From Protopterus annectens (lineage: Eukaryota > Chordata > Ceratodontiformes > Protopteridae): a DNA stretch of 64,000 bases. Positions 12,290 through 28,379 of the stretch are shown here, in pieces. The DNA lies in the NCBI RefSeq assembly GCF_019279795.1, contig NC_056747.1:998606320-998670319 (forward strand). Reading direction: 5' to 3'. Under the pieces are notes generated by a model. That model worked only from the letters and a program-made list of their open reading frames with translations. It was not told the DNA's origin and did no database searches. A program made the position numbers and the translations under genes. How positions within the stretch are numbered: position 1 is the first letter of the stretch; the number at the start of each line of letters is the position of its first letter.

Positions 12290-12935
12290 TCTCTAGGGTA
12301 GTGTCCTGTCTGTGCACAGCAGAGCCATGTGTTACCTGCACCTCTGTACAGTATAGCCACTGCAGTGATCCCTAGTGTATCAGTGTGACTGCCTACAGAG
12401 TCACCTATGACCGGTGTGTTGGGTATGTTATAATACCCTATTGGCTGTAGTTGATGGGCACACATGAGTCTGTGGGCTGTAAGTAATTGTTGCTGTGTGT
12501 GGTAATGGGGGCTGCCTCTGGTGCCTACACAGAGTATGGAGAGGTTCGGCAAATGTCGTACTCATACTATGTGTGGCCTGTGATGGTGGAGATCTAGTGA
12601 GACTATGTGATGAGTGGAGTGTGTTGCAAATGTTAAACGTCCCCACATGAATGTCAGGTCCAGTCTGGGTTGGTGAGAGCATTAACCCCAGCATGGCCAC
12701 ATATGTGCATCTCCCACAGGCTGTAGTGTCGTATGTTGGGAGGTGAGCATTGACTGTGTACATGAGACAATTGCTCTATTGCCACGTTTGCCATATTCAT
12801 CATATAGACAGGATATAACACTGGTATGTGACACTTGGACATGCCTGTATATTCAACCATGTCTCACAAGATATGTGAGTTACGTGTGTACAACAGCTGT
12901 TGTACTGTAAGCAAGCTGGAAATGTAAGGACAGAC
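12290..12935 (-). pseudogene. CR1 ORF1 fragment inside the Harbinger domain
   Basis: Read on the minus strand, this matches the ORF1 region of CR1-E at about 33280-33900. The 5' part shares the stretch coding for GRCTYVAMLG (cf. ERCTYLAKLE), and the SGNH part shares PNTPVIGDSVGSHTD (cf. PNTLVIGDSIVRHTD). The homology stops at about 12290, inside the SGNH domain. Frames are broken. It is a diverged insertion, or part of an older nested CR1. Confidence 0.75.
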
Positions 12936-14791
12936 AGTGTACTTGTAAGACATGAGTTGGAATGGGTGCTATAGTAATTAGTAGCTCATGAAGTGCTCAC
13001 ATGTTCTGAACAAGTGCTGAGCATGAATATGCAATAAAGATAGCATGTTGGATAATATCAACCCACTGCAACCCACAAGTGGAGACAACAGTCATAATTG
13101 GAGGCACTGTATTATTACACTGCTGAGTATGGTCTGCAAGTCTATGAACCTTTATCAACGTAGATGTTAGCAGTACAGAAGTAGATGACAGTACAGATGA
13201 TTTCACACTGCATAGCATACCTGTGACAGGTCATAGGACATCATCACCCATACCGTGTTCCAGCTACACTGAGTATACTAGATGTACCTACGTATGTCAC
13301 AGGAGTGTTCTACCAGTGGCCTGTTGACAGAAGCAACACTACAAAAGATGTCTGAGTGACATGTGCATATCACACCAGTGGCAGCTACCATAAAACAGGA
13401 TTAATGTTGTGTACTCTCCCCTCAGTGTAGCCCATACCCAGACAAATGGGAGGCATCTGTGTATGTAAGGATGTGAATGCCCATGTCCTAGGAGCAATAG
13501 CTGTCTCAGTGTTGTGGACAACATACAGAATGGGCTTTGTGGGTGAGGTGTGTGACATATGTGGACAATCTGACAGCTGATAATAGCATTGTCACCGTTA
13601 GGTGACTAACCCTGTACCAATTAACTACCACCTAGGCAGCGGTCAACATTATGGACACTGTGTAAGGGATGGTGTTGTGCAATTCCCCTCCCTGAGCTGG
13701 TGATATCTCCAGGCCTATTAGGTAGTCATACAAGGCACTCATGTCATGACAGGGTGCCATCCATGAGCATGGAGATCATTGCATAGGCATACTCAGCACT
13801 TGGGTGACCAATATCAGATCACATATCACCTTTAAGGGGTATTGGCCATGCGTGGATGGACTATACCAGCCTTCACAATCCTAACCTCCACTATGCAGCA
13901 TGCTGGCTACCTTGCATAAAGACGTGTGCTACACTGTCATGTTGGACATGCTACACATACATATCCTGATCTGAAAGACATACGTCATGGACAGCCACGT
14001 CCTACTACAAGGATCGCCACATGCTGGACAGATCCCTGTGCCATACATGTTACATACTCCTGCCATACCATGCAACCCTGTCCATCAAAGCTTCACATGT
14101 CATCTCTGTCATACATGGTGCGATGACTGCATGGTAGATGTATTATTAACTGTCTGAATCAGTAATGTGGCACTGATGCACCTTGCAGTGTCAAAATGGC
14201 TGTTGGATACAGCTAGAAAACCTGCCCGTACATGCCATAGTTGATAACCATCCCTGCGAATGATGTCCGGCTAGCCATTGTCCCATGTCTATCACATGTG
14301 CAACACAGGCGATATGTGGCAGGATGTTGAACTGCTGTACAGTACCGTGTAGATGTATATGGCAAAACATATGCATGTAAAGGTTTCTGTGTATGTGTGA
14401 ATTGTCACTGCTCATGTCCATTAAGGCAGTATATGTGTTGATATGTGACATATACACAGCATCAAAGTCAACAGCATTACTGTGGACACATCCAGGCATG
14501 TGCTGATAGGTAAGAACACCAGTACAGGCAAACAGACATGCCCACATCAAGGCAGCATTCACATGGAGTATGAACAATGTAATGAGGTGACACACATATA
14601 TGGTGATGATATCCAATGCATAACGGGTGTTACATGTATGTGACACAAACATGGCAGTCATGTCAGTGTCATGACGATTTGCAAAGATAACTGTTCAGAT
14701 ATACTAGATTTAATACAAATGTATGTGCAGCTGTATCTCTGTACATCTCTGTGATACTGTGACCTGTCTCCATCATTATGTCTTCCGGATA
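12936..14791. other. No gene recognised
   Basis: TG/CA-rich DNA of the Harbinger domain. ORFs such as 14191-14661 on the minus strand are rich in His and Cys because of the base composition and match no family I know. Confidence 0.5.
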
Positions 14792-15163
14792 ATGCCTCAT
14801 TCATACCTGCCAGCGTATAGCTACCAGGAGGATGATGCCCTCATCCCGTACCTCCACGAGAACTATGAGGTGTTGTTCAGCCATGTGCCACAGCTTGCCC
14901 AGCAGCATGATGACCTGTGGCAGGACCTTTGCAGGAGGGTTAACGATGTGGGTGGCCATAACCGCACCCACCAGCAGGTGCACAGACACTGCAAGGACCT
15001 GATACGACATGCGAAACAGTGTGCCAATGCAATCGCCAAGGAACAAGGTGGAACAGGTGGTGGCCCACCAACCCAGCCCCCACTCACACACACCGATGAG
15101 CTACTGGCCAGCCTGGGGACACCCTCAGAAAAGCATCCACAAACATTAGCTGCCATCGTGGAG
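14792..15163 (+). CDS. Myb/SANT-like Harbinger partner protein, first coding exon
   Basis: Active Harbinger transposons encode a Myb-like DNA-binding protein that brings the transposase into the nucleus and onto the ends. From the Met at 14792 the frame shows a Myb/SANT-like trihelix pattern: acidic start YQEDDALIPYLHENYEVLF, then DLWQDLCRRVNDVGG, then HNRTHQQVHRHCKDLIRHAK. The family usually has a Trp where this copy has HCKDL. A Pro/Thr-rich linker follows. The frame runs to 15223, but GAG/GTGGGT at 15161-15169 looks like a splice donor, and the family's C-terminal region lies in the next exon near 17.2 kb. The exact junction is unresolved because the phases of the best donor and acceptor do not match. 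It lies 6.3 kb downstream of the transposase on the same strand. Confidence 0.65.
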
Positions 15164-17205
15164 GTGGGTGTCTCCCAACCAATGAGCCTGGAATTGCCTG
15201 CTAAGTCACTCCTGCACATATGACTGTTATATCCCATTTAGTTTCATGTGTCACTGTACAATATGTAATGTAACATCATATGCAAGGTATGTTTACACAC
15301 ATGCCGCATACTACAGTATGCTACCCTGTGTATGCACACGTGTATACTATATGCTATTGTACAGGCGAATGTGTTAACATGCACAGTGCACCCTGTGGCT
15401 GTCATACAGTCATGGATAATGTTCAAACTGCTGTGTCACCCCTATACAGGTACCTCTGGCATGCCGCACAGACATCAGTCCATTGCAGGTGAGACAATTA
15501 TCAGTATCAGGCATGTTAATGCATATATCTTTACGCCATGTGGTCAGTTAACACATGTACACATAATGTATGGTCCAGTCATGATATACAGGTCGCATCT
15601 GTCATCATTCACACTGGCTGCCCATGTGCAATATATACAAACTAAATGAAGCACCGACATGAAACCACAGTACCTGTCATTGCTAGATGTGTGGACAGCT
15701 GTGCATACAACGGTGGAGGAGTTCAATGTAGGCATATGTACTATACATTGGAACAACACATGTGTGGTACGCAAACAGTACCACACAGTGAGTTGGGATA
15801 TAGGCAGCCCACAGGAGTCACCATTGTGTAATATGCCCCTGCAATGGATGCACTCATTGTGATGTGCCATCTGACATGTCCCAGACATGTAGTGTTCTGG
15901 CTGCAATATTGTCTCACTATCCCATAGTACATACCCCACATACCAGACATACAACCCGTTGTCTGCCTAGCCCTGTGGACAGTGACTTATCTGACATCTA
16001 TGGGTGTATGTCATATGTGAGATAGACGGCCATCACAAGCATTTGGCCAACACATGTTCACACATATAGCCTTAGTTGACTGATTATATAGTTGATGTGG
16101 AACACTGGACATCCTAAACGCCTGTGCACAGCTAGTGGAGGTGTCACTTAATTCGACCATATAAGATGTGTTGAACATCACGACTGTGTCATAGCATGAC
16201 AGTAGTCACCTGTACAGCTTCCACAGACATTAACACCACATCAGGCCACAGATACCGTACATTTCCCTTGCTGTTGTAGGACATCACCATCAGCCGTGCA
16301 CCTCGTGTGTGTGTGTGGTACATTAATGTCATGTTGGACATGGTGTATTGACAAGTCTGCCATGTGTGGACATGGTTGCCAGGCAGTTAAGACTTTGTAG
16401 TAGTTGTGCAGGGGTGTCATCTGTAGGTCTTCCAGTGACCTGTCACATGACACAGCATGGTTTGGTGTGTATACACCTCAGCGACGTGGGTCACAATCCA
16501 CAGTTATGTAATGTGCATGCACGCAGTTATGGCTATGCACTGTGCGTATTACACACTGTATAGCACTATAGACGCCTCATGATGCCATGCAATGGCACAG
16601 TGTCTGTACTTCACACTGTATAGCAATGTAGATGCCTCACACTACCCTTCAATGCTCACGCACATTTGCTAAAAGTGCATTCTATCTGTAGGGCATACAG
16701 ACAACACTGCAATGTGATACCCATTACAATGCTGTACATGTGTCAGGACACCATTGTGTCAGACATGTATGCGTGTCAATGCACACATCAGCAGATTACA
16801 TGTCAAGGTCACTTCAGCCATGTGTACTGTTAACCTGTGCTGGTCCACATGGTGTATCACAGGGATGCATGCTTACTACCATGATTGTGTGAACTGCATG
16901 GCTACTGATATGACACCTGCTTGCTGTTGTGTGCAACCCAGGGTGGTATGCTAACTACCACTATTAATGTCTGAGCTGCATGCCGTCTGCTGTATCACAT
17001 GCATGCTACATGCTGTCTGCTACTGATATGACACCTGCTTGCTGTTGTGTGCAACCCAGGGAGGTATGCTAACTACCACTATTAATGTCTGAGCTGCATG
17101 CCGTCTGCTGTATCACATGCATGCTGCATGCCATCTGTCAAATCACATGCATGGTGTGTCTGTGTGTCTGTGTATCTGTGTGTCTGTGTGTCTATTGTAA
17201 TGTAG
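15164..17205. other. Presumed intron of the Myb-like gene
   Basis: TG/CA-rich non-coding DNA between the two coding blocks. It includes a 118-bp tandem duplication at 16901-17136. The 3' end has TG/TCTG-rich sequence and candidate acceptors ending at 17205 and 17224, the second after a pyrimidine-rich run. Confidence 0.5.
16901..17136. repeat. 118-bp tandem duplication
   Basis: GCTACTGATATGACACCTGC starts at 16901 and again at 17019. The two 118-bp copies are nearly identical apart from a few substitutions towards the end. Confidence 0.9.
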
Positions 17206-18206
17206 AGTCTTTCTTTGCATTCAGAGGTGATGTAGGTGCGTTACCCTCCTGCGGTCCATCTGATGTTAGTGTCCCCACATATACTAGCAGTGATGAATAT
17301 ATGCATGAGGTACAGGCAGGGTTGTCAGGGGCTGAATCTGTGCCAATGGTTGCCATCCCAGCTATGTCCCCCTCTTCCTCTCACACAGTTCTCATTCCAG
17401 CACATACCCCATCACCAGTGGCCATAGAGGAAGGACAGTCAGTGTGTGTTAGCTCGGAACAGGAATGTGTGGTGGCTACTGAAGGTGTGTCTCTACACCA
17501 TGGTGTCAGTGTAATGACTGCAGATGTGCCACAAAGGCATGTGGCCAGTGCTGCTCGTAGGAGGACATCTGGCAGACATGCACCTGCAGGACAGAGCGCA
17601 GCAGCTGGTGTCACCAGATGCATGTTCCAGACTGTAGTGGTGGCACAGGCACGTGCTGAACGGCAGAACAGTGAAGGGCAGAGGCTTCAGAGGGCTGCTA
17701 TCTGTACTCTAAATGACAACATCCAGGCATTGGCAAATGCTCAACAGTAGATTGCTGATGTTCTGGACAGGCGATTGGGTGACATGGTTGGAATCCTTGA
17801 CCATGGCATGACAATCCGCAAGCATGAGCTGTCTGTGTTGGAACATCTGGTAGGAGTGAGGCATAGGCCACATGGACATAGGCCAGCTACATCACCTAGT
17901 GCAGGTCAATGTGAACAAGCCACCTCACATGCCTGCTCCCATAGTTCCAGTAGCAGTAGCAGTGCAGCTGGTGCTGTGCTGTCCACAACAGGACACAGCA
18001 GGCCATGGGGACGTGGCCCTGGATGTTCCCAGTGGGGACACGGTTCCAGTGGACAAGTGTCATCAGACAGTAGCCAATCTCTACCTCTGCCTGGTAGTGC
18101 CCGTGCAACCCCTGGCAGGCACAGGTCATGTGGCCATGGCCGGACACAGGGGAGCTGTACATCCTGGTCTGTACAATCTGGAGCTGTCAATAATACCCCT
18201 GTGTAG
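17206..18206 (+). pseudogene. Myb-like Harbinger partner, C-terminal exon with one premature stop
   Basis: The frame is open from about 17085 and becomes protein-like after a candidate splice acceptor at 17205 or 17224. It encodes a Ser/Thr/Val-rich middle, a basic stretch (ASAARRRTSGRH), and a helical, coiled-coil-like segment with AERQNSEGQRLQRAAICTLN. A TAG at 17748-17750 interrupts NAQQ. The same frame then continues with IADVLDRRLGDMVGILDHG and a Ser/Gly-rich tail to the stop at 18204-18206. The helical run crosses the TAG, so the stop looks like a recent single-base change, probably from CAG. Without it the exon would be one frame of about 330 codons. Confidence 0.6.
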
Positions 18207-18554
18207 GCCTGACAAAAGGCAGAACTGTGTGCACACATACACGCACACAGCAGAAACATCTGTAGGGCATTGCAACATCCACATGCATATCGACCACACA
18301 TGTCCTATCAGATCACCGGACCTTACCCACACACATGATGTCATCCACTGGTGCAGCCTATGCCCCTGGCAAACATTACCACCCTGTGCATATGATGATG
18401 CCTGTGCCGCATCCCTGTCATGCACACCATTGGCGCAGGGACATGTCATATGGTCTGATGCACAGGGTGAACAGAATAGTGAGATAAGTGTATATGACAT
18501 TAGTTGTGTACTGTTGACACGCACCAGACATACCATGTAGTATGGTTTATAATG

Positions 18555-18808
18555 CATTGTTATATATTCACAGTATGTGTCTTGGTAACAATGGTAACAG
18601 CATGTTGGTAATTATGCCCTGCTTCCCTCCTTAAGGTGCAATTGCATGTGCCATTATGTTACAGTGTTTGTATTTGGAGTGCATTGCTATATGTTCACAG
18701 TATGTGTCTTGGTAACAACAGTAACAGCAAGTTGGTAATGATGCCCTGCTTCCCCCTTAAGGTCTACTTGCATGTGCCAATAAGTAGCAGTGTTTGCAGT
18801 TTCACATG
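18555..18808. repeat. 127-bp tandem duplication
   Basis: Two diverged copies start at 18555 and 18682. They share CACAGTATGTGTCTTGGTAA and ATGCCCTGCTTCCC. Confidence 0.85.
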
Positions 18809-19037
18809 TGTAAATGTGGAGTATTCACAGGCATGTATGGCAATACCAGCATGCTATACGTAGCCTCAACCTCACTGTTTGAAAGGCTACCATTCCACAG
18901 ATGTCCACACATCTACTGATCCAGAAGCATGTGGGCTGTTTAATAGGCTACAGTGGCTAGAGACGTGACATCCATACCAGGTCACATCACAGGTATGTTG
19001 ACATGGTGTGGGGGGGTTACACAGTGGTCTGGCCGAT

Positions 19038-19167
19038 GATAACGTTAGAGGCCACTTGATAGCATGAGGCCTCACTGTGTAGCAGTAATACCCTGTCACA
19101 TTGATAACGTTAGAGGCCACTTGATAGCATGAGGCCTCACTGTGTAGCAGTAATACCCTGTCACATT
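19038..19167. repeat. Perfect 65-bp tandem duplication
   Basis: 19038-19102 and 19103-19167 read identically base for base, starting GATAACGTTAGAGGCC. This points to a recent event compared with the diverged 127-bp pair nearby. Confidence 0.92.
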
Positions 19168-21239
19168 ACAGGATGAGGACACACACAGACATACACAGAA
19201 ACACACAGTAACATGCCCACACTCACAGGGTCAACAACACTATAACGCACACTCGATAGAGTTGAGGTGAGGACCCTGCCTATGTGGTAATCACCCTCAC
19301 AGTACTGTGCACCCACACAATACGACACAGAGAATGAACATGTACAGGTATCCAGTAAGACTGAGACCAATGGCATCAACAGGGTAGTAGACTGCATCAC
19401 CATAAGGGGTTAGGGATCCTGTCTGTTCTGTATGGTAGCATACACTCTCACTCCATGCACCAGACAGCCATACATACATACACACACTCACACACACTGT
19501 GGAGTCCACAAATGTCATTCACATACAGATAGTTGACATGTGTGTGATACACACACCACCCCTGCCTACATCATGCTTTCCACACTGCAGTATGTACAGA
19601 TCTCTACAACAGTGTACAGGGGTGTGTAATGATTGGGATGTATTCCCCACCATATGTGGCATATATGGTCACACAAGCAAACACACATGGCTGTGCTGTG
19701 AATGATACACCTGCTATATGATGATACGTCTGACAGACATGCAGCAGTATTGGCCTCATTATGTATACCAACGCTACCTTTGGCAATTGCGATGCTATAT
19801 GCACACGGGAGGATGTAAGTGTTATAGGTGTCAAGTGACTTACAGTCAGTAACACCCTGGCCACTGTGTAGGTTATATGTCTTCACCATCAAGTAACAGT
19901 AACATAGCGTACTGTTTGCACATGTAATGGTAGGATGGCTTGTGACACACCTGTGAGCCGTCTTCAGCAAACATCCATCTGCAAAGGTGGATCACCACTT
20001 TATGTACACACATCCATCCATACCTGATGTACATCCTACCGTACTGACAGTATTTCACCATATACAGGTTTCAATAATGGGGCTGCATTGCAACTGCATG
20101 TTGTAGTTAGGCACAGATGAATTACATACATCAGCTACTGCACATGCATGGTAGCTGCATGCACACTACTACATGTACATGTGTGTTGGTCCTACATGCC
20201 TGTCATGTAGCCATGTTTGTATGCATTGCAATTGGTGGACATGTGTGATGACATACATAACACATGGACTGTTGTATGATATGATGGTTGTCATGGGTAA
20301 CTAGTACAGAGGGAATGTTACCTCGGTCAGCATTGCTACCTTATGTACTGTTAGCATTCAACAGCCATGGACCTACCTTCCATGTGCATGCATTTGATTG
20401 CTGTAGCCACTTGTCTGCAGGGAGGACAGCAAAAGCTATGCTATGTACATATGTGTTGTGTGTGTGTGGTCCATATACATATCCACTGCGATTACATGTA
20501 TGTCGTATCCAAACATGTGTGTTCTTTGGTGTACAGCGATGGTTATCTGTTACAGCTGTGTAAGACCCAGGGCCCCTGTTATGTGTATAGCCGACCTGAT
20601 TATGAACAGTGGTATCATTGCATTGCATAACACATGATGAAACCTTGTCAGTACATGTGTAGTCTGCACAGTTGCTGTAGACCTATGTACAGTCCACTGG
20701 TCATGAGTCACATGGTGTTGTGGTAATGTATGAATGTGTGTTGCTGGTCCAAGGACATGGTGATGTCTGAGCTCTAAATAGTAGAATGCGGCATTTAGCT
20801 CTGTGATCTGCACCTGAGACATCTGTGATGGCTCTTGAGTGTGTACTGGTCAGTACATGTGAGTGGCCTTCATGTACGTGGGGACAGTAACACCATACTG
20901 TGCCCTTCCTTGTTTAGAATCCATGTGCATGCAAGACAGCCCTTCACTACTACTAAGTGTGTGAGCATGCCCAGTATGCCGTTGTGTAGATGGACACACA
21001 GTACATTCCAAACGGACGTGTGATATTAAATGTGTGAGCATGCTCAGTGACACCTTGTGCCAGTGATGTGCCTCTGTGTATGGGCATGGCCATTGACATC
21101 CTGTATAGCGATGGTGGTCATCCAGGCAACAGATGTCCATACCCCATGTCACACTGGTTGACTGTCTTGAAGGGTGTACTGTCTGTGGCGCATCTCGTAT
21201 CTGTGTAGTGTTGTAATAGTAATCCGTAGATAGGTAGTT

Positions 21240-24730
<3,491 letters not shown>

Positions 24731-25166
24731 ATAATGCTGAAGTGTGGTAGACTAAACAGTTAGGTGCTCGATTCCAAGGCATGGCAGGTGTGTGTGTTTG
24801 GCAGTTATACCGTATGTGTTGGTATCTGTGGGTGGCTAGCTTGCAGGATGTGTTCAGTGTGTTTTGTTGCTGACCTATATAGTGTCCACAGCCCACATAT
24901 TCTGCCAAGACAGTGGGTTGTCAACACATGCATTCGCCAATAGGTCTGGTGAGTAACTGTCAGCAGCCCTACTCTTACCCTTGATACGGTCTGACCCGTG
25001 TGACGCAACAAAACACACGTGCCTTGATAGTAACAACACTACATGATGCAGGTGGCACATGTAGTTTCCTTTTCATTCCTGTCTAATGCATTGCTCTCAT
25101 GTGGTCCGCTGTTGTGATATAAATGCCATATCTACATATGTGTGTACATGTATATGTGTTTATGTG

Positions 25167-25237
<71 letters not shown>

Positions 25238-26143
25238 ATGTATATATGTATACAAATAATATATATGATATATGTAGATATAGAGGTGGACATAGATGTG
25301 AACATATATGTCTAGGGACATCAGCACTATTGAATGTTTGTGCTGGATGATCTGTAGGTGATAACCTGGGATCTATGTATATCTGCCATAGCGTGGTGGT
25401 AATGCACATCATCTGTAGTGTGCGGGGTCACGGGTTGTAGTCGTGTAGACACCAGTCATTTTGTTGCTGCGAAGACCATGGGACATTGAATATGGTGATA
25501 GTAAGGCACCTGTTGCCACTTGTGTACGGATCTGAGTGACACTGAGCAGTGGTTATTAATTTGGAGGTTCGGTATGGGTCATATAACTATTCATTAGAAG
25601 ACTATGCTATGCAGATGAGGTTGACAATAGTGTATCCCATTTATCACCAGGATGTGATGCTGGTCCCTGGTGTGTATGTGTGTAGTCAGCCTCGTGCAGG
25701 TCTCGAATATAGTTGACTGCATGGGAGGGAGTTCAGGCATACTGTATGTACATTGCAGAACTGTGCCTCGGGAGTGCTCCTGCCTTAGCACACCTAAGCT
25801 AGGGGTGTGTCTATACCTGCCTGGTGACATTGGGAGGGATGACTGCAGTGGTGGGGTAGTCAGGGTGTACAGGCTGCTCAAACAGGTGTTGATCAGCACA
25901 ATCAGCAGATGACATGGCCAGCATGCACCTGAACAGCAGTACGGTAATGCGAGCAAGCAGCATACACACAGGTTTCGTCCGCACTCTACACCACTGGTGT
26001 ATACCTGTGGGGACATTTCATGACACAGTCCAACCAAATGAGACGGGCTGCAGCAGGCAACATATACCAACATGTGCAGGAGGCTGGGGCAGTGAAGATG
26101 CGTATGCTGTCGAAAACCTTACTGGGGTGAGATAAGACTTTAT
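24731..26143. other. Harbinger-domain non-coding DNA with a TA microsatellite
   Basis: A (TA)n tract is at 25173-25233. A stretch at about 25388-25440 has a degenerate tRNA/SINE look (GCGTGGTGGTAATGCAC, later GGGTTGTAGTC). No gene is supported. The 159-codon minus-strand ORF at 25594-26073 resembles nothing known. Confidence 0.45.
25173..25233. repeat. (TA)n microsatellite
   Basis: About 30 uninterrupted TA units, preceded by TATGTG variants. Confidence 0.95.
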
Positions 26144-26993
26144 AGACCCAGGGTGACTTACCAGGGGCTACATGGGTAGGGGATGGTGGAGCACTATGGG
26201 GTGGACAGAGACCTCCTACAGCAACTTGTTGACCTGTGCCTGCCACATCTGACACATCAAACAGGCCGAGGGAAACACATCACAGTGGATACCACGGTAT
26301 GTGTTGGCCTAGGTGTACTAGCCACAGGTACCTCACACAGCACAGATGGATATCATGGGTATCTCACAGGCATCTGCATCCAGAGTATTGCACCAGTTCA
26401 CAGACGCCATGTCAACACATGCTAGTGAGCACGTACATGTCCTCAACACACGTGATTAGTAGACCAGCAATATGTATCTGTTCAACCACATGGATGACTA
26501 CCCTGGGGTACTGGGTGCTATAGCCTGCACACACATACACATCGTAGCACCACCCGGTGAGCGGGGTAGGGCCTACAGTCACTGCAGGGGCATACCCTCC
26601 AACAGCTAGGCCATATGCGATGGCCAGGGCATGAGATTGCATGTGTGTGCTGTCTGACCTGGAAGCTATGATGATTCCGATATATGGCTTCTGACACAGC
26701 TGTAGCACACCAATGCCAATATGGACATCCCCTACAGTCTCCTAGTGGGGGATGCTGGGTAAACACTGGTGTCATGGCTGATGACACCCATCAGCAATCC
26801 ACACACACATGGACACTCACACCATACTGAGGCGGGTGCACAGGCAAGACATATACTTGTGCATGTGTTTGGGATGCTCATTTCACAGTTCTGGTATCCA
26901 GACACATCCATTGGAGCTCTGCAGTATTCACAAGCTACACGCATACAAGTTGTTATGATATTTGCTATGCTACACAATCTTACTCTGCAGTAA
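26144..26993 (+). pseudogene. Second Harbinger transposase copy, inactivated
   Basis: This degenerate copy is homologous to the transposase at 7475-8494 along most of its length. It is recognisable from RVTYQGLHG-like sequence at about 26150, through VEHYGVDRDLLQQLVDLC (26186), to FAMLHNLTLQ just before a TAA at 26991-26993. Several stops and frameshifts are present. Two of three catalytic residues are lost: GAIDCTH has become GAIACTH (about 26515) and the IIEHV glutamate region reads LVHVFG (about 26860). The second Asp region (VGDAG, about 26748) survives. Homology continues into the 3' flank to about 27310, matching 8495-8770. It lies in the same orientation 18.7 kb from copy 1. Confidence 0.85.
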
Positions 26994-28379
26994 CAGTTGC
27001 AGCAGGAGCAGCATGGGGCAGGGCCACACAGCCCAACACCACTGCCAAGGCCTGTACAGGCACAGTGTGACTTGTTGAAGGAACTACCTGAGCAGGGCAC
27101 AGTCGGAGAAAGCCCGTGCACAGTATATCCTGCCCTTGGCAAAGAGACAACACAAGGCATATGCACTGACACAGTAGGTACCCACGGATTTCCCCTCTCT
27201 GACCCACACACAGTACAATGGATGCCAAACATGACACTACCTGTGCTTGGCCATGTATAGGAGGTGCACTGTGTGCATCCGACATAGGCAGCCCTCCAGC
27301 ACCATCCTCAAGTCCAGAACACACCCAGGGTATGTCTATTGACCTAACAAGTGGCAGTTGTATTAGAATGTGTATTTACCCATTGCTATGGTATGTATGT
27401 AAGCATACAAGTGACTGTGGTGGCCAAATGTTAGGGCAGCAGACAGTACACATCCATAGTGGCACCATGACCTCTGTAGCACATACGGGGGTCACAATGG
27501 TAGCCTGTAGTACACAGGGTGTTCTAATCCACTGCAGATTATGGGCTGACCATCATGTGTGTCCGTACAGCCCACACACATTCCATGCAGCTGGACAGAT
27601 GTGGACCAATACAGACAAATGATATACGATGGCCTATGGATATGCCCAGTGAATGACCCCAACCCCCTAAGACACACACAGACTACAGCAGGCCAGGCAG
27701 TTTGATGTAGGTTGTGTAAGCTAGGACGTCCAACACCACTGTGCTGGTATTTAAAGCTGGGAACTGAAGTACACTAGTATCCCTCCAACCAGCAATTTCG
27801 GTAGGTCCACACATTGACATGGAGTACCCAGCATACCAGTACAGTAGCAGCAGATGTGTACAACTGTTGGCTGTACCCCCCGTCAAACCTACACATGTGA
27901 GAGTCATGTGCGCCACCCGCGGTGCTGTGTAGGACTGTGGTTGTGGTTGGATGTCCCCCCACGCTATGCAGACATGTATCAACTGTCAATGCCACATGAG
28001 CATTATCTACCCTGCAGGCAAAGCATGACACCTGTCTGTGTAGAACGGAGGGGTCAGCAACACAGTACTAACTATTTGGACATGTGACACATGCGATGCA
28101 GTTGACCATACTTGGCATGCTCACAGACATGACGGTATGATGGTAATGTCTGTCGACAACATGTGTAACAGTCATACTGGGCATGCTCACACACTGAAAC
28201 ACAGGATGGCCAGGCATGCATACACCAGTGGTCCGGACATATCTGCCAGTACATTGCTATATTGTTGGATGACTGCGCTGTATGGTGTGTGTGTGGTCTA
28301 TTGTCTGTACATATGCCATGGTCTATTGTTAATTCACATGAGCTATGTGGGCAGGGTACTGCTACCAACACGTGAATAG
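26994..28379. other. 3' flank of Harbinger copy 2, then unassigned DNA
   Basis: The first about 310 bp match the flank of copy 1. Beyond that I see no gene. GGCATGCTCACA-like motifs recur at about 28115 and 28180. The uniform composition ends abruptly at 28379/28380, where CR1-E coding sequence starts on the minus strand. Confidence 0.5.

Larger units (their letters stand above)
18207..21239. other. Harbinger-domain non-coding DNA with short tandem duplications
   Basis: No gene is supported. Two short tandem duplications lie here (18555-18808 and 19038-19167). The many short ORFs in all frames come from the TG/CA-rich composition. Confidence 0.5.

Noticed and set aside
8900..14660. Many 60-156 codon ORFs, often Cys/His-rich, on both strands in the Harbinger domain
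   Set aside because: They overlap each other in several frames, share only the base composition and match no family. The CA/TG-rich sequence makes few stops in some frames.
17872..18557. Overlapping ORFs of 131-222 codons in other frames over the Myb exon
   Set aside because: Shadows of the real frame; only the frame of 17206-18206 continues the domain of the upstream exon and the family-like helical region.
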